Both the position numbers and the translations under genes were made by a program. A DNA stretch of 64,000 bases from Bacteroidia bacterium (GTDB lineage Bacteria; Bacteroidota; Bacteroidia; SXHM01), in contig JAJVIC010000009.1 of NCBI GenBank assembly GCA_022072225.1, positions 217,746-281,745 on the forward strand, given 5' to 3'. The notes under the pieces were generated by a model. It worked only from the letters and a program-made list of their open reading frames with translations. It was not told the origin of the DNA and ran no database searches. Shown here piece after piece: positions 51,756-61,310 of this stretch; position 1 is the stretch's first letter; every line of letters begins with the position of its first letter.

Positions 51756-53252
51756 ATGGGATTAAAAGCCGCTCTCAGTAAGCCTTTCGCAAGTTTGGTG
51801 GTTTCGGGAATTAAGAAATGGAGTGCAAAGCCAGTTGAAACCCAGCAAAAAGTATTTAATGAATTGATTGCAGGTGCAGCGAATACTGTTTTCGGAAAGG
51901 AACATCATTTCTCTGAAATCAAAACGTATGACGATTACAAAAAACAGGTTCCGGTTCGTGATTACGAAGATTTTAGAAAATACATTGAACGGATAATTGC
52001 AGGCGAACACAATGTTCTCTGGAAAGGCTTGCCCATCTATTTTTCCAAGACTTCGGGAACTACTTCGGGAACAAAATATATTCCAATCACAAAGGAATCG
52101 ATTTCCAATCACATCAACTCTGCGCGTAATGCGATTTTGTCTTACATCAATGAAACTGGCAATAACAAATTTGTAGATGGAAAAATGATTTTTCTGTCGG
52201 GCAGTCCTGTGCTTGATATGAGCAAAAAAATTCCGACAGGCAGGCTATCAGGAATTGTAAATCACCATGTTCCCGCCTATTTACGCACCAACCAAATGCC
52301 GACTTACACTACCAATTGCATTGAGGATTGGGAGAAAAAAGTAGATGCGATTGTGGAAGAAACGGTGAAAGAAAATATGACACTCATCAGCGGAATTCCG
52401 CCTTGGGTGCAGATGTATTTTGATAAGTTGATTGCCAAAACCGGAAAACCGGTTAAAGATATTTTCCCTGAATTTTCGCTTTTCATTTATGGAGGCGTGA
52501 ACTTTGAACCCTATCGCGCAAAGTTGGAACAAAGCATTGGTAAAAAGATTGACAGCATTGAGCTGTTTCCTGCCTCAGAAGGCTTTTTTGCTTACCAGGA
52601 TTCACAAAAAGAGAACGGGCTTTTATTATTGCTCAACGAAGGAATATTCTATGAATTTATTCCAGCTTCTGAATACTTTAATGAAAACCCTACACGCCTT
52701 TCCATTGCTGATGTTGAACTTGGAGTGAATTATGCTTTAGTCGTAAGCAGCAACGCAGGTTTGTGGGCTTACAGCATTGGCGATACTGTAAAGTTTGTTT
52801 CCAAAAACCCTTATCGTTTGATTGTTTCCGGGCGCATCAAGCATTTTACTTCCGCCTTTGGCGAACACGTGATTGCTGAAGAAGTTGAAGCAGCTTTAAA
52901 AACTGCTTCCGAAAAATATAAAGCAGAAGTTTTAGAGTTTACAGTTGCTCCGCAAGTAACACCTTCAGAAGGAGAATTGCCTTACCACGAGTGGTTTGTA
53001 TCATTTTCAAAAGAACCGGAAAACAAAGAGCAATTTGCTTTGCTAATGGACGAAACGCTTCAGAAAAAAAACGTTTATTATAAAGATTTAATAAAAGGAA
53101 ACATCTTGAAACCGCTTGTTGTGCGATATTTGCAGCCCGATGCCTTTGTACAATACATGAAATCGCAGGGAAAACTGGGCGGACAGAATAAAGTTCCACG
53201 CCTGACAAATGATAGAAAAATTGCAGAGGAGTTGAAGAAATATGTTTTGTAA
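51756..53252 (+). CDS. GH3 family acyl-adenylate-forming protein
   Basis: 498 aa. Adenylate-forming enzyme of the GH3 (auxin-amido-synthetase-like) family, which joins a carboxylic acid to an amino group. ATP motif F-S-K-T-S-G-T-T-S-G-T-K-Y-I-P, tyrosine motif L-F-I-Y-G-G-V-N-F-E-P-Y, and Y-S-I-G-D-T-V-K-F as the second ATP motif. The substrate in bacteria is not established. Leads an operon with dxr (3-nt gap) and rseP. Confidence 0.9.
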   Translation: MGLKAALSKPFASLVVSGIKKWSAKPVETQQKVFNELIAGAANTVFGKEHHFSEIKTYDDYKKQVPVRDYEDFRKYIERIIAGEHNVLWKGLPIYFSKTSGTTSGTKYIPITKESISNHINSARNAILSYINETGNNKFVDGKMIFLSGSPVLDMSKKIPTGRLSGIVNHHVPAYLRTNQMPTYTTNCIEDWEKKVDAIVEETVKENMTLISGIPPWVQMYFDKLIAKTGKPVKDIFPEFSLFIYGGVNFEPYRAKLEQSIGKKIDSIELFPASEGFFAYQDSQKENGLLLLLNEGIFYEFIPASEYFNENPTRLSIADVELGVNYALVVSSNAGLWAYSIGDTVKFVSKNPYRLIVSGRIKHFTSAFGEHVIAEEVEAALKTASEKYKAEVLEFTVAPQVTPSEGELPYHEWFVSFSKEPENKEQFALLMDETLQKKNVYYKDLIKGNILKPLVVRYLQPDAFVQYMKSQGKLGGQNKVPRLTNDRKIAEELKKYVL

Positions 53253-53255
53253 AGA

Positions 53256-54419
53256 ATGACCGAAAACAAGAAAAGAAATATTGCAATTCTCGGCTCTACA
53301 GGCTCAATAGGAACGCAGGCGCTGGATGTGATTGCAGCTAATCCTGAACAATTCCAGGTTGAAGTTTTGACTGCAAACGGTAATGCTGAGTTACTTATTG
53401 AACAGGCGAGAAAATTCAAGCCCAATGCAGTTGTAATAACTGATAAAACCAAATACAAACAAGTAAAAGATGCGTTGTTTGAAGATGATGTAAAAGTATT
53501 TGCCGGAGCCGATTCTCTTTCGCAAGTAGTAGAGATGGAACCCATTGACATGGTGTTGACAGCACTTGTCGGCTATGCAGGATTAAAACCAACTTTAGCC
53601 GCTATAAAATCAGGAAAGCAAATTGCGCTTGCCAATAAGGAAACATTGGTTGTTGCAGGAGAATTAGTTACTGAATTGGCGAAACAAAATTCAGTAAATA
53701 TTTACCCTGTAGATTCGGAACACTCAGCAATTTTTCAATGCCTGGCAGGGGAGTGGCACAACCCGATTGAAAAAATAATTCTCACTGCTTCAGGTGGTCC
53801 GTTCCGTGGATGGAATGCAGAAAGTTTACAAGCGGTTACAAGAGCACAGGCTCTCAAACATCCCAATTGGACGATGGGCGCAAAGATTACCATTGATTCA
53901 GCAACGCTGATGAATAAAGGTTTGGAAGTTATTGAAGCGCGTTGGTTGTTTGGTGTTAAAGCCGATAAAATTGAAGTGATTGTTCATCCGCAATCCATTA
54001 TTCACAGCATTGTTCAGTTTCAGGATGGCAGCATGAAAGCTCAGATGGGCCTGCCTGACATGAAGCTACCTATACAATATGCATTAGGTTATCCGCAACG
54101 ACTGAAATCTGATTTTCCGCGTTTCAATTTCATGGATTATCCTGCACTGACTTTTGAAAAAGCCGATACCAAAACTTTTCGTAATCTTGCGCTCGCTTAC
54201 GAAGCGTTGGAAAAATGCGGAAATGCACCCTGTGCGCTGAATGCAGCAAACGAAGTGGTGGTAGATGCATTTCTGAAAGACAAAATCGGATTTATGCAAA
54301 TGCCTGATATCATTGAAAAAAGTATTGCGAAACTGCAATTTGTTAAAACACCCGGCTATGAAGATTTTGTCCACACCGACCGTGAAGCAAGAATTTACGC
54401 CTCTGAACTGATAAACTGA
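53256..54419 (+). CDS. dxr: 1-deoxy-D-xylulose 5-phosphate reductoisomerase
   Basis: 387 aa. Second step of the MEP isoprenoid route, making MEP with NADPH. N-terminal I-L-G-S-T-G-S-I-G-T-Q; A-L-A-N-K-E-T-L-V; metal-binding Asp/Glu in V-D-S-E-H-S-A-I-F; S-G-G-P-F-R; and H-P-N-W-T-M-G-A-K-I-T-I-D-S-A-T-L-M-N-K. Typical length. rseP follows after 4 nt, a common pairing in bacteria. Confidence 0.96.
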   Translation: MTENKKRNIAILGSTGSIGTQALDVIAANPEQFQVEVLTANGNAELLIEQARKFKPNAVVITDKTKYKQVKDALFEDDVKVFAGADSLSQVVEMEPIDMVLTALVGYAGLKPTLAAIKSGKQIALANKETLVVAGELVTELAKQNSVNIYPVDSEHSAIFQCLAGEWHNPIEKIILTASGGPFRGWNAESLQAVTRAQALKHPNWTMGAKITIDSATLMNKGLEVIEARWLFGVKADKIEVIVHPQSIIHSIVQFQDGSMKAQMGLPDMKLPIQYALGYPQRLKSDFPRFNFMDYPALTFEKADTKTFRNLALAYEALEKCGNAPCALNAANEVVVDAFLKDKIGFMQMPDIIEKSIAKLQFVKTPGYEDFVHTDREARIYASELIN

Positions 54420-54423
54420 TAAA

Positions 54424-55743
54424 ATGGACATTCTCATACAGGCTGCGCAGCTAATACTCAGCCTTTCTATACTTGTAATTCTTCACGAAGGTGGACATTT
54501 CCTGCCTGCCAAGCTTTTCAAAATGCGTGTAGAAAAATTCTACCTGTTTTTTGATCCTTGGTTCTCACTTTTAAAAGTGAAAAAAGGAGATACTGAATAT
54601 GGTATCGGTTGGGTTCCGTTGGGCGGTTACGTCAAAATTTCAGGAATGATTGATGAGTCGATGGATAAAGAACAAATGAAACAACCCGCAGAGCCGTGGG
54701 AGTTTCGTTCTAAACCGGCCTGGCAACGTTTGATTGTAATGATTGGTGGCGTTACCGTGAATGTAATTCTTGGTATACTGATATATGCAGGAATGTTATT
54801 CGTTTGGGGCGAAGAATATCTGCCCACAAAAAATGCGAAATACGGAATTGCATGTGATTCATTAGCTCTTGAAATGGGTTTGAAAGATGGCGATAAAATT
54901 CTGAGCGTGAATAATGTTTATGTAGAAAACTTCAATAAAATCCCACTTGAAATAATCCTTAATTCCGGTTCGTCTGTTCAGGTGGATAGAAATGGTGAAA
55001 AACTTGATATTGCTGTAACAGAAGACATTCATAGCAGATTGATTAAGGCAAAAGACAGCTTTATTTCTCCACGGGTTCCTTGCATAGTTGATACCGTTTT
55101 GTCTGGACAAGCTGCACAAAAGGCAGGTTTACAATCTGGAGATAAGTTGATTTCTATTAACGGAGAGGATGCAGCTTTTTTTCACAACGTGGTGAAAATT
55201 TTGCAAAAAAATAAAGATAAAGAAGTTGAAATAGTCGTTGACAGAGGCGGTGATACAGTTGCTTTAAATGCTGCTGTTAATGCAGCCGGTAAAATCGGTT
55301 TTGGCAATATTGATGCTTTAGATGTCTTTGAAATCAGTGTTCAGAAATTTGGATTTTTTGAATCTTTTCCTGCCGGAATTCGCAAGGGTTACGAGACTTT
55401 TCAGAGTTATATTAAACAGATGAAAATACTGTTCACCGTTAAAGACGCACATCAATCAGTGGGCAGTTTTATTTCTATGGGTAAAGCATACGGAAAAACA
55501 TGGGACTGGCAACGTTTCTGGGGTATCACAGCTTTCCTTTCTATTGTTCTTGCCATTATGAATATCCTGCCAATTCCTGCATTGGATGGCGGACATGTGA
55601 TGTTCCTTGCTTATGAAATGATCACCGGTAAAAAGCCCGGTGATAAATTCATGGAATATGCGCAGATTGTAGGAATGGTGCTGCTACTATCGCTAATGGT
55701 CTTCGCATTAGGCAACGACATTTTTAAGCTCTTTACAGAGTAA
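54424..55743 (+). CDS. rseP: RIP zinc metalloprotease RseP
   Basis: 439-aa site-2 protease in the inner membrane. Active site H-E-G-G-H in the first membrane helix, two PDZ-like regions in the periplasm (about residues 130-300, with G-L-K-D-G-D-K-I-L and G-L-Q-S-G-D-K-L-I), and the P-I-P-A-L-D-G-G-H motif that gives the third zinc ligand. It cuts membrane-bound regulators such as anti-sigma factors. Confidence 0.95.
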   Translation: MDILIQAAQLILSLSILVILHEGGHFLPAKLFKMRVEKFYLFFDPWFSLLKVKKGDTEYGIGWVPLGGYVKISGMIDESMDKEQMKQPAEPWEFRSKPAWQRLIVMIGGVTVNVILGILIYAGMLFVWGEEYLPTKNAKYGIACDSLALEMGLKDGDKILSVNNVYVENFNKIPLEIILNSGSSVQVDRNGEKLDIAVTEDIHSRLIKAKDSFISPRVPCIVDTVLSGQAAQKAGLQSGDKLISINGEDAAFFHNVVKILQKNKDKEVEIVVDRGGDTVALNAAVNAAGKIGFGNIDALDVFEISVQKFGFFESFPAGIRKGYETFQSYIKQMKILFTVKDAHQSVGSFISMGKAYGKTWDWQRFWGITAFLSIVLAIMNILPIPALDGGHVMFLAYEMITGKKPGDKFMEYAQIVGMVLLLSLMVFALGNDIFKLFTE

Positions 55744-55810
55744 TTATTCTTTCAGAGTAATTGTTAGAAAGCGCCTATTGCACTTATTTTGCAATAATGA
55801 TTTAGGTAGG

Positions 55811-55843
55811 CTGTCACCCTGAGCGTAGTCGAAGGGCTTTATT
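55811..55843. repeat. Dispersed repeat GTCACCCTGAGCGTAGTCGAAGGG
   Basis: Copy of the CCCTGAGC...TCGAAGGG family. It lies between rseP and the convergent 359-aa gene and ends exactly at that gene's stop codon. Confidence 0.85.
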
Positions 55844-56922
55844 TACCTGTATTTCTCCAACAGCCAATTCAAAAATTCCATGATTTTAAACTGTTTCCCA
55901 ATTCTGAAATAATACAGGTAAACATTTTCAGAATAATGTTTTTGAAGAAGTCTACACTTCTCTTTGTTGTCAAGGTGTGAATAGGCAATACCCCAACCTA
56001 TGCTGACACGCCATGTCAGGTCAAGATTATCATAAAACTGTTGTCTTAGTTTTTCAAAATCTGGTATTTTATTGTCGTGGTCATCCTCTGGAAGCATAGG
56101 TGTAGGATAAAACCTTTTTGTAAGTTTTAAATCGGGACGACTCGACATAAAAGGAACATCATAAGGCTCACTGTTTTTATCACTCAATAACCTTGGCAAT
56201 TTGAATGAGGGTAGAACATCCCGCAATTGATTTTCTAAAACTTCACCCGCTTCTAATTCATCATTAAAACCATTAAGCGCCAGAACATCTTTTGCCAATG
56301 AATTTTCAAAATCCTGGATAATTAGTTTCTGTGTAACTTCAAATTCCGCGTCCTCATCCAGCATCCTGCCTATCAGTTCAGCCCTGCGTTCTATGTAACG
56401 AAAGTTGTAAAAGTTTAATGCTGCCCATTGGCTCACCACTTTGCTTTTTCCAGGTTGTCTTAAAATACGGTTGATGAAATGTTCTGATTTTTCAAGGTTA
56501 TCAATCATCCATTGCAATTCTTCTTCTTTTAGTTTCACATCTTTTAAAATCATGTTCACTTGCCCTTTCATCTCCTTAAAAGTATTTTTACTTATTCCTG
56601 GATTGCCTTCTGTCAATACTATTCTGAACAGTTCAAATAACTGTGAACTTGTTTTAGCCGAAAGGTTTTTCTTGTCAGGATTTTTATTTCCGTAGCGTTT
56701 AATAAATTCAATCAGTGAAGCACGATTAACACGCTCATTTCCCTTCCACACATCCAAAGCAATATTCACAAGACTTTCAAATACCTTCTGGTTGTATTGA
56801 TAATACGGCAGCAGTTCCCTTTCCCTCGTAAAATCTTTATAGCTTTTCAGCAGGTCATCTGGTGGGTAGTTATGCTCTATCCCTGCTATTGCTTTTTTGA
56901 GTTGAATGGTTCTGGATTTCAA
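55843..56922 (-). CDS. Unknown protein, third gene of the IF2N/UPF0489 operon
   Basis: 359 aa, not recognised. Mostly helical and rich in charged residues, without signal peptide or membrane helix. Features to note: E-R-E-L-L-P-Y-Y-Q-Y-N-Q-K-V-F near residue 35; W-R-V-S-I-G-W-G-I-A-Y near the C-terminus. It starts 3 nt after the UPF0489 gene. The A/T-rich composition of the operon differs from that of the flanking core genes. Confidence 0.72.
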   Translation of the reverse strand: MKSRTIQLKKAIAGIEHNYPPDDLLKSYKDFTRERELLPYYQYNQKVFESLVNIALDVWKGNERVNRASLIEFIKRYGNKNPDKKNLSAKTSSQLFELFRIVLTEGNPGISKNTFKEMKGQVNMILKDVKLKEEELQWMIDNLEKSEHFINRILRQPGKSKVVSQWAALNFYNFRYIERRAELIGRMLDEDAEFEVTQKLIIQDFENSLAKDVLALNGFNDELEAGEVLENQLRDVLPSFKLPRLLSDKNSEPYDVPFMSSRPDLKLTKRFYPTPMLPEDDHDNKIPDFEKLRQQFYDNLDLTWRVSIGWGIAYSHLDNKEKCRLLQKHYSENVYLYYFRIGKQFKIMEFLNWLLEKYR

Positions 56923-56925
56923 GTC

Positions 56926-57663
56926 TTAATTTTTAAAGCTTACGTTTTTCAATTTAAAATCAATGCCCAAAGTTTTACAAACTAATTTTGCAACTCTTAT
57001 TGATTGTTCCCAACCTCCGCAGCATTCAGGACTGAGACAAATAGTTATTAATGCAATCCTGTCATCAGCTTTTTGAATTGCTTTACAAAGAGCAACAATA
57101 AAATCATCTGTAAATATTTGGTAATGCCCATTTGAATCAGAGACAAAAAAATAATCTATATCAATGTTTACTATCCAATCATTAACAGCATTATTTTGTA
57201 TCCAGTAATCAATATTTTCTACAAGTTCAAAGAAGGTAACTTTTTGATCAATAAAATTTTCTAGTTCATTTCCATCTTCATGGGTAGCGAAATAACACTT
57301 ATTGAAGAAATCAGGATAAAGCGTGTTAATATTACCAATGTAATTATCCCACCTAAACAATGCAGCATCACCACCTCCATATAAAGGTTGTTTAAGATTT
57401 TCATATTCTGAAAGTGAAAGAGAATAAAGTTCTATGCCTTTCTCTGTAATTTCACTACTCATTAAATCAGGGAATTCCAGTAGATCAAAATGTCTGTCAA
57501 TATGGAAAAGATTATACCTTTTTGTCACATCTAATTGACTCGCCCAAACCCATCCTGCAGCAAGGTGATTATCCATTACATAGATATCGTTTGACTTAAA
57601 CAGAAAGTTAAGTTTATCATGTAAAGATTTTTCTAAAACGGATGTTGGTTTCTTTATCCACAT
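56926..57663 (-). CDS. UPF0489 family protein (arginase/deacetylase-like fold)
   Basis: 245 aa. Resembles the UPF0489 (C5orf22-like) family: V-M-D-N-H-L-A-A-G-W-V-W, then H-I-D-R-H-F-D-L-L, then N-I-D-I-D-Y-F-F and I-C-L-S-P-E-C-C-G-G-W. The H-x-D-x-H-x-D and D-x-D pairs look like metal ligands of the ureohydrolase/deacetylase fold, so a hydrolytic activity is possible. The family has no established role. Middle gene of a three-gene operon. Confidence 0.85.
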   Translation of the reverse strand: MWIKKPTSVLEKSLHDKLNFLFKSNDIYVMDNHLAAGWVWASQLDVTKRYNLFHIDRHFDLLEFPDLMSSEITEKGIELYSLSLSEYENLKQPLYGGGDAALFRWDNYIGNINTLYPDFFNKCYFATHEDGNELENFIDQKVTFFELVENIDYWIQNNAVNDWIVNIDIDYFFVSDSNGHYQIFTDDFIVALCKAIQKADDRIALITICLSPECCGGWEQSIRVAKLVCKTLGIDFKLKNVSFKN

Positions 57664-57682
57664 ACTTACAAATTAATGGAAT

Positions 57683-59341
57683 TCAAAGCATATCCTCATG
57701 GAAATCTTCATCAAATTCAGCATAGAATGCCCTATTCGCATCATCATTATCAGATTTTCTTACTTCATCAAGACATGCTTCTTTTTCAGATTTTTCAATA
57801 CAATCATTAACATCAATTTCTAATATTAAACTTGCTTTTGAAGATTTTGCCCTTTCATAAGCAATAATCAGAGATGGACTTATAAAAGGTTTATAAATCA
57901 TGTCTATACCAATTCTATGGAACAAATTATAGTCTAAACAAAAATGATTAAGATTAGTAATACACCAAAGAACATAATCTAAGTCTTCTAATATTACATC
58001 TTTAAGTATTGCACCTTTATATTTACCAAAAGCAAAAACATAATCTACATTTATATAATTTATTTTAAATGCAACCTTCCATAGTTCTTCCCTATCTGAT
58101 TTAGAAATATATTTCTCTTTTAAATTTGGCTTATGATTGCAAATCAATTCTTCTATAAAATATTCATCTAATAAAGGGGTAACAATACTTTTAAAGAAAT
58201 GTGGATTTTTTAATAAATCTCTATAACTCCAGTTATTTAGATATTCAAAAAATATTTCATGATTCCAACATGCATTTAGTGAAGAGAATACTTCCCAAAA
58301 ATCTGGATTAGAAATAAATGTTCTCCCAATTTGTAAGTCTGGTAATTCAAGTGCCTCTTTGATTAACTCATATGAAGAAACTACACTTTTATTAACTAAA
58401 AGGGCTCCGATATCCCATCTATCAATATACTTTTCAATAATTTCTTGTGTAAACAACACATTTTCATTTGAAGAAAGTATTTTAAAGTTGATGTAGGTTT
58501 CATATCTTAATATAAATGCTTCTTCTATTAAGATATGTCTATTTCTACTTAGCTCATTCCAATTTAGATTTTCTTTATATAATTCAATTGAATCAGGTGT
58601 AATGTTTTCATTTGAAATAAAACTAAAAAAGTTAGTTTTTTCTGCTGCTGAATTAATAATATGTTGTAATAAAAAATCAATTATGGATTTATTAAAAACT
58701 ATTTTAATCTTTTCTTTTTCGTTAATATTATTACTTAAAATAATTTGATTGTAAATCTGTTCTCTTAAATCTGAAACGTTGTCTATTAATTCTGTTTTTT
58801 CAACAATATCTTTATCTGATGAAATTTCTACATCCTCATAAAATAAGAATCTATATTTTCTTTTAAGTCTTTTGCTAATTGAGTATTCACTTCGGCATAA
58901 TGAATATACGAAATCATCAATTAGCACTGTATTAGGATAGATTAATTTTTTTAAGATGTTTTGAATCGATTTAACTTCTTTAGATTTTTTTATTGTAGGA
59001 AATTCGTCATAGGCTAATTTGTTGTCTTTTTTTGATTTTTTCCCTGGTTTAGTTTTTTGGCTCAGCAGATCAATATCAATTCCTCGCTTTTCAACTTTAT
59101 CCCTGGTAACTTCTTCTTCTTTCAAACGATTCAATTCTTTCTCTGCATGTTCTTTAAGTAATTTGTCTGCCTGAAATTCTTTAACTAACAGATTATATTG
59201 CTCCCTATCGAGCTTAGCATTAGGGTTATTCTCAACATTAAAGCCTTTGCTCTTTAAGAAATCTAAAACCGTATCCTTGCTCTGATTAAGTTCAGTAGCT
59301 ACTTTCCCTAATCGTTTGATTGGTGCTTGCACTTCTGACAT
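57683..59341 (-). CDS. IF2-N domain protein with ExoX-C-like segment
   Basis: 552 aa. Residues 10-55 (R-L-G-K-V-A-T-E-L-N-Q-S-K-D-T-V, then F-L-K-S-K-G-F) match the IF2 N-terminal type small helical domain that Bacteroidota also use outside IF-2. A charged linker follows. Residues about 455-500 contain F-G-K-Y-K-G-A-I-L-K-D-V and Y-V-L-W-C-I, which resembles the C-terminal segment found after exonuclease X-type domains. The middle is helical and A/T-rich in codon use. No nuclease active site was recognised. It leads the operon; UPF0489 begins 19 nt after its stop. Confidence 0.78.
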   Translation of the reverse strand: MSEVQAPIKRLGKVATELNQSKDTVLDFLKSKGFNVENNPNAKLDREQYNLLVKEFQADKLLKEHAEKELNRLKEEEVTRDKVEKRGIDIDLLSQKTKPGKKSKKDNKLAYDEFPTIKKSKEVKSIQNILKKLIYPNTVLIDDFVYSLCRSEYSISKRLKRKYRFLFYEDVEISSDKDIVEKTELIDNVSDLREQIYNQIILSNNINEKEKIKIVFNKSIIDFLLQHIINSAAEKTNFFSFISNENITPDSIELYKENLNWNELSRNRHILIEEAFILRYETYINFKILSSNENVLFTQEIIEKYIDRWDIGALLVNKSVVSSYELIKEALELPDLQIGRTFISNPDFWEVFSSLNACWNHEIFFEYLNNWSYRDLLKNPHFFKSIVTPLLDEYFIEELICNHKPNLKEKYISKSDREELWKVAFKINYINVDYVFAFGKYKGAILKDVILEDLDYVLWCITNLNHFCLDYNLFHRIGIDMIYKPFISPSLIIAYERAKSSKASLILEIDVNDCIEKSEKEACLDEVRKSDNDDANRAFYAEFDEDFHEDML

Positions 59342-59474
59342 AAAACTAAATTTTCTTTGGGTTATCCAACCCCTAAAGTATAAAAATCCCCCAATCCCAA
59401 TTTTTTACTCGTCCCTATTGTCCCTCAAGTCCCTCCCATCCTTCCAAAAATAATTTGCCATCACCCCAACTCGC

Positions 59475-59623
59475 GCTTGTCGCCTGTGGGCGGCTGTCTA
59501 CGCTGAGTGCGAACCATAAGTTTTGCGGGAGAGTAGCGCAGGCTATGTGCGACAAGCAACTAAGCGAAGCGTTCTCATTTTAGCTTCTGAAAAAACAATT
59601 ACACTAAATAAAAGCTTATGGTT
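59475..59623. other. Intergenic element with two overlapping inverted pairs
   Basis: GCTTGTCGC at 59475-59483 is the exact complement of GCGACAAGC at 59549-59557. AACCATAAG (59512-59520) is the exact complement of CTTATGGTT (59615-59623). The pairs interlock, so they would form alternative structures or a pseudoknot. GAAGC/GCTTC pairs are inside. The rest of the 59342-59949 gap holds repeats and no gene. Confidence 0.45.
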
Positions 59624-59660
59624 GGTCAGCGTGGTGCCTTTTCTTTTGTTACTTGGATTT

Positions 59661-59706
59661 TCTCCCCCTTTTTCAAGGGGGAGATGCCGAAGGCAGAGGG
59701 GGTTTG
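59661..59706. repeat. Palindromic repeat CTCCCCCTT...AAGGGGGAG
   Basis: CTCCCCCTTTTTCAAGGGGGAG forms a hairpin, followed by ATGCCGAAGGCAGAGGGGG. Related to the repeats at 2209, 59911, 61600 and 61653. Confidence 0.8.
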
Positions 59707-59873
59707 AGCAAGCAAAGAAAAGTAAGATAAAAACACCCCCGCTGGGTCGAATGTTCAGCGCGTGCGGCTGAGCGGTCATTTGCAATGCCGCTCGGAACAT
59801 CAGCCAATTTGCAATTGGCGTTTCACAATTGTCCCAAAAGCCCCAATAGTCCTTTCCTCCTACCATCAAAAAC

Positions 59874-59905
59874 AAAAAAGCCCCGCATTCCTGCGGAGCT
59901 TTTTT
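59874..59905 (-). terminator. Hairpin terminator of array-associated gene 2
   Basis: A-run, GCCCCGCA, 4-nt loop, TGCGGAGC, T-run. It lies just past the stop of the minus-strand gene (59950) and closely resembles the terminator at 13078-13112. Confidence 0.85.
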
Positions 59906-59910
59906 ACGTT

Positions 59911-59947
59911 CCCCCTCCTTTTTTCAAGGAGGGGGTCAGGGGGTGGT
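59911..59947. repeat. Palindromic repeat CCCCCTCCTT...AAGGAGGGGGTC
   Basis: CCCCCTCC and GGAGGGGG arms followed by AGGGGGTGGTGG, between the terminator and the end of the gene at 59950. Same general family as the in-gene copy at 2209. Confidence 0.8.
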
Positions 59948-59949
59948 GG

Positions 59950-61164
59950 TTACTTCTCAAAACTTATCTTCCATTCCCCATTCCCACCACCAATATTCTG
60001 CACATTCAAATACCCGTTCCCATTTCCCCAGCCAACCAGCGCAACAAACTCAATCGGAGTTTTACTGATACTGCTACCCGCAGCAACATCTATGAACGCA
60101 GAACCGGGACTTCCCGCAGGACTATTTGAAGCGTAAAAACGCATCGCGCTGTCCTTCGCTTCCAAAATAATCTTCTCTATCTGTTCATCAATATCATCAA
60201 CCGGAATATTCCCAATCTGTCCTTGCCCCAAACTTCCGCTTTCAACGATCACCGCATCCATCACTACTTTCCTCTTCAATTCCTTCCCTGCCGAAATATG
60301 AACATTCGTTTCCGTTACAGTTTTAAAGCCTTCCTTCTCAAAAACAAAATCAAAATCCCCCGGCAATAATTTCGCAGCATTGAACTTTCCTTTAATATCA
60401 GTGAACACTTTTTTTACCTCCTCAGTGGTTCCTGTTTTAAAGATTGTGAACACAACATCTCTCAGCGGAACATCATTTTCATCCAACACCGTGCCCCTCA
60501 CCTTTGCGCTGGTCGAGCCTATGTTAATGATTTCCCTGCTCTGGTAATAACCTCTCCAGAATTCAATTTGCGTTGCTTTCAGCGTGTTCGCCATCTTGTC
60601 TAATTGTTTTACCAGCAGTTCATCTACAACCTCACCCACCATCAACTCAGCTTGAATCTTAGCTTGGCTTCTGCTAACTATTGCCTGCCTTGGGTTCTGG
60701 CTCGCCACCCTGTAAATACCAATAGCTGCCAGCAGGTCCGTTACATCAATTCCGGTTATACCAAACAGTGTTGCACCCGCAAGGTTGGCGTTAGCCGCAT
60801 CATGTATCGCCTGACACGTATCATCAACATCCTCTTTTTTCATCCCGTTCAGTTCGCTTTCACTGAAATCCACCAAAGCCGCCAGCGTATTATTGTTCGT
60901 TGAATTCGCAAACGCCAGCGTAGCGTTCCCGCATTTCAGCGCCAGCGTGGTCATCACTTTTCGCAACGCCTTCGTGTCCAGCGTAACACCCTTTGTTGTC
61001 CCGTCCCCTATCTGGTTATAAGAATTAACTAAAAGCATTTTCGCTTTTATAGCCGCCACTACAGTGGCAAAAGCCGGTATGCTCATCGTTACCGTTGTGT
61101 TTCCATCACAGAAAATGATGGTCGCGTTAATCATGTTAACGCGAACGCTCAATTTGTTTTTCAT
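59950..61164 (-). CDS. Array-associated protein 2 with carboxypeptidase-like regulatory domain
   Basis: 404 aa, no signal peptide, function unknown. Residues 1-200 are helical and alanine/asparagine-rich (A-A-N-A-N-L-A-G, M-V-G-E-V-V-D-E-L). Residues about 215-290 (V-R-G-T-V-L-D-E-N-D-V-P-L then F-E-K-E-G-F-K-T-V) form a carboxypeptidase-regulatory-like beta domain. The last 75 residues resemble the end of array-associated protein 1. A 21-bp-period array begins 147 bp upstream and a hairpin terminator follows. Base skew is the same as in gene 1. Confidence 0.85.
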   Translation of the reverse strand: MKNKLSVRVNMINATIIFCDGNTTVTMSIPAFATVVAAIKAKMLLVNSYNQIGDGTTKGVTLDTKALRKVMTTLALKCGNATLAFANSTNNNTLAALVDFSESELNGMKKEDVDDTCQAIHDAANANLAGATLFGITGIDVTDLLAAIGIYRVASQNPRQAIVSRSQAKIQAELMVGEVVDELLVKQLDKMANTLKATQIEFWRGYYQSREIINIGSTSAKVRGTVLDENDVPLRDVVFTIFKTGTTEEVKKVFTDIKGKFNAAKLLPGDFDFVFEKEGFKTVTETNVHISAGKELKRKVVMDAVIVESGSLGQGQIGNIPVDDIDEQIEKIILEAKDSAMRFYASNSPAGSPGSAFIDVAAGSSISKTPIEFVALVGWGNGNGYLNVQNIGGGNGEWKISFEK

Positions 61165-61310
61165 CGGTTTTTGTTTTTTAGTTTGCCCCGCAGAACTTTT
61201 CTGCCGGTTTGCTCAGTAGATGCAAACCCCATAACAATTCCATAAAACTATGTGAATTCCTATGTGCCTATGTTCCTATGTGGTTAAAAAACAATAATTT
61301 ATAAAATCGC

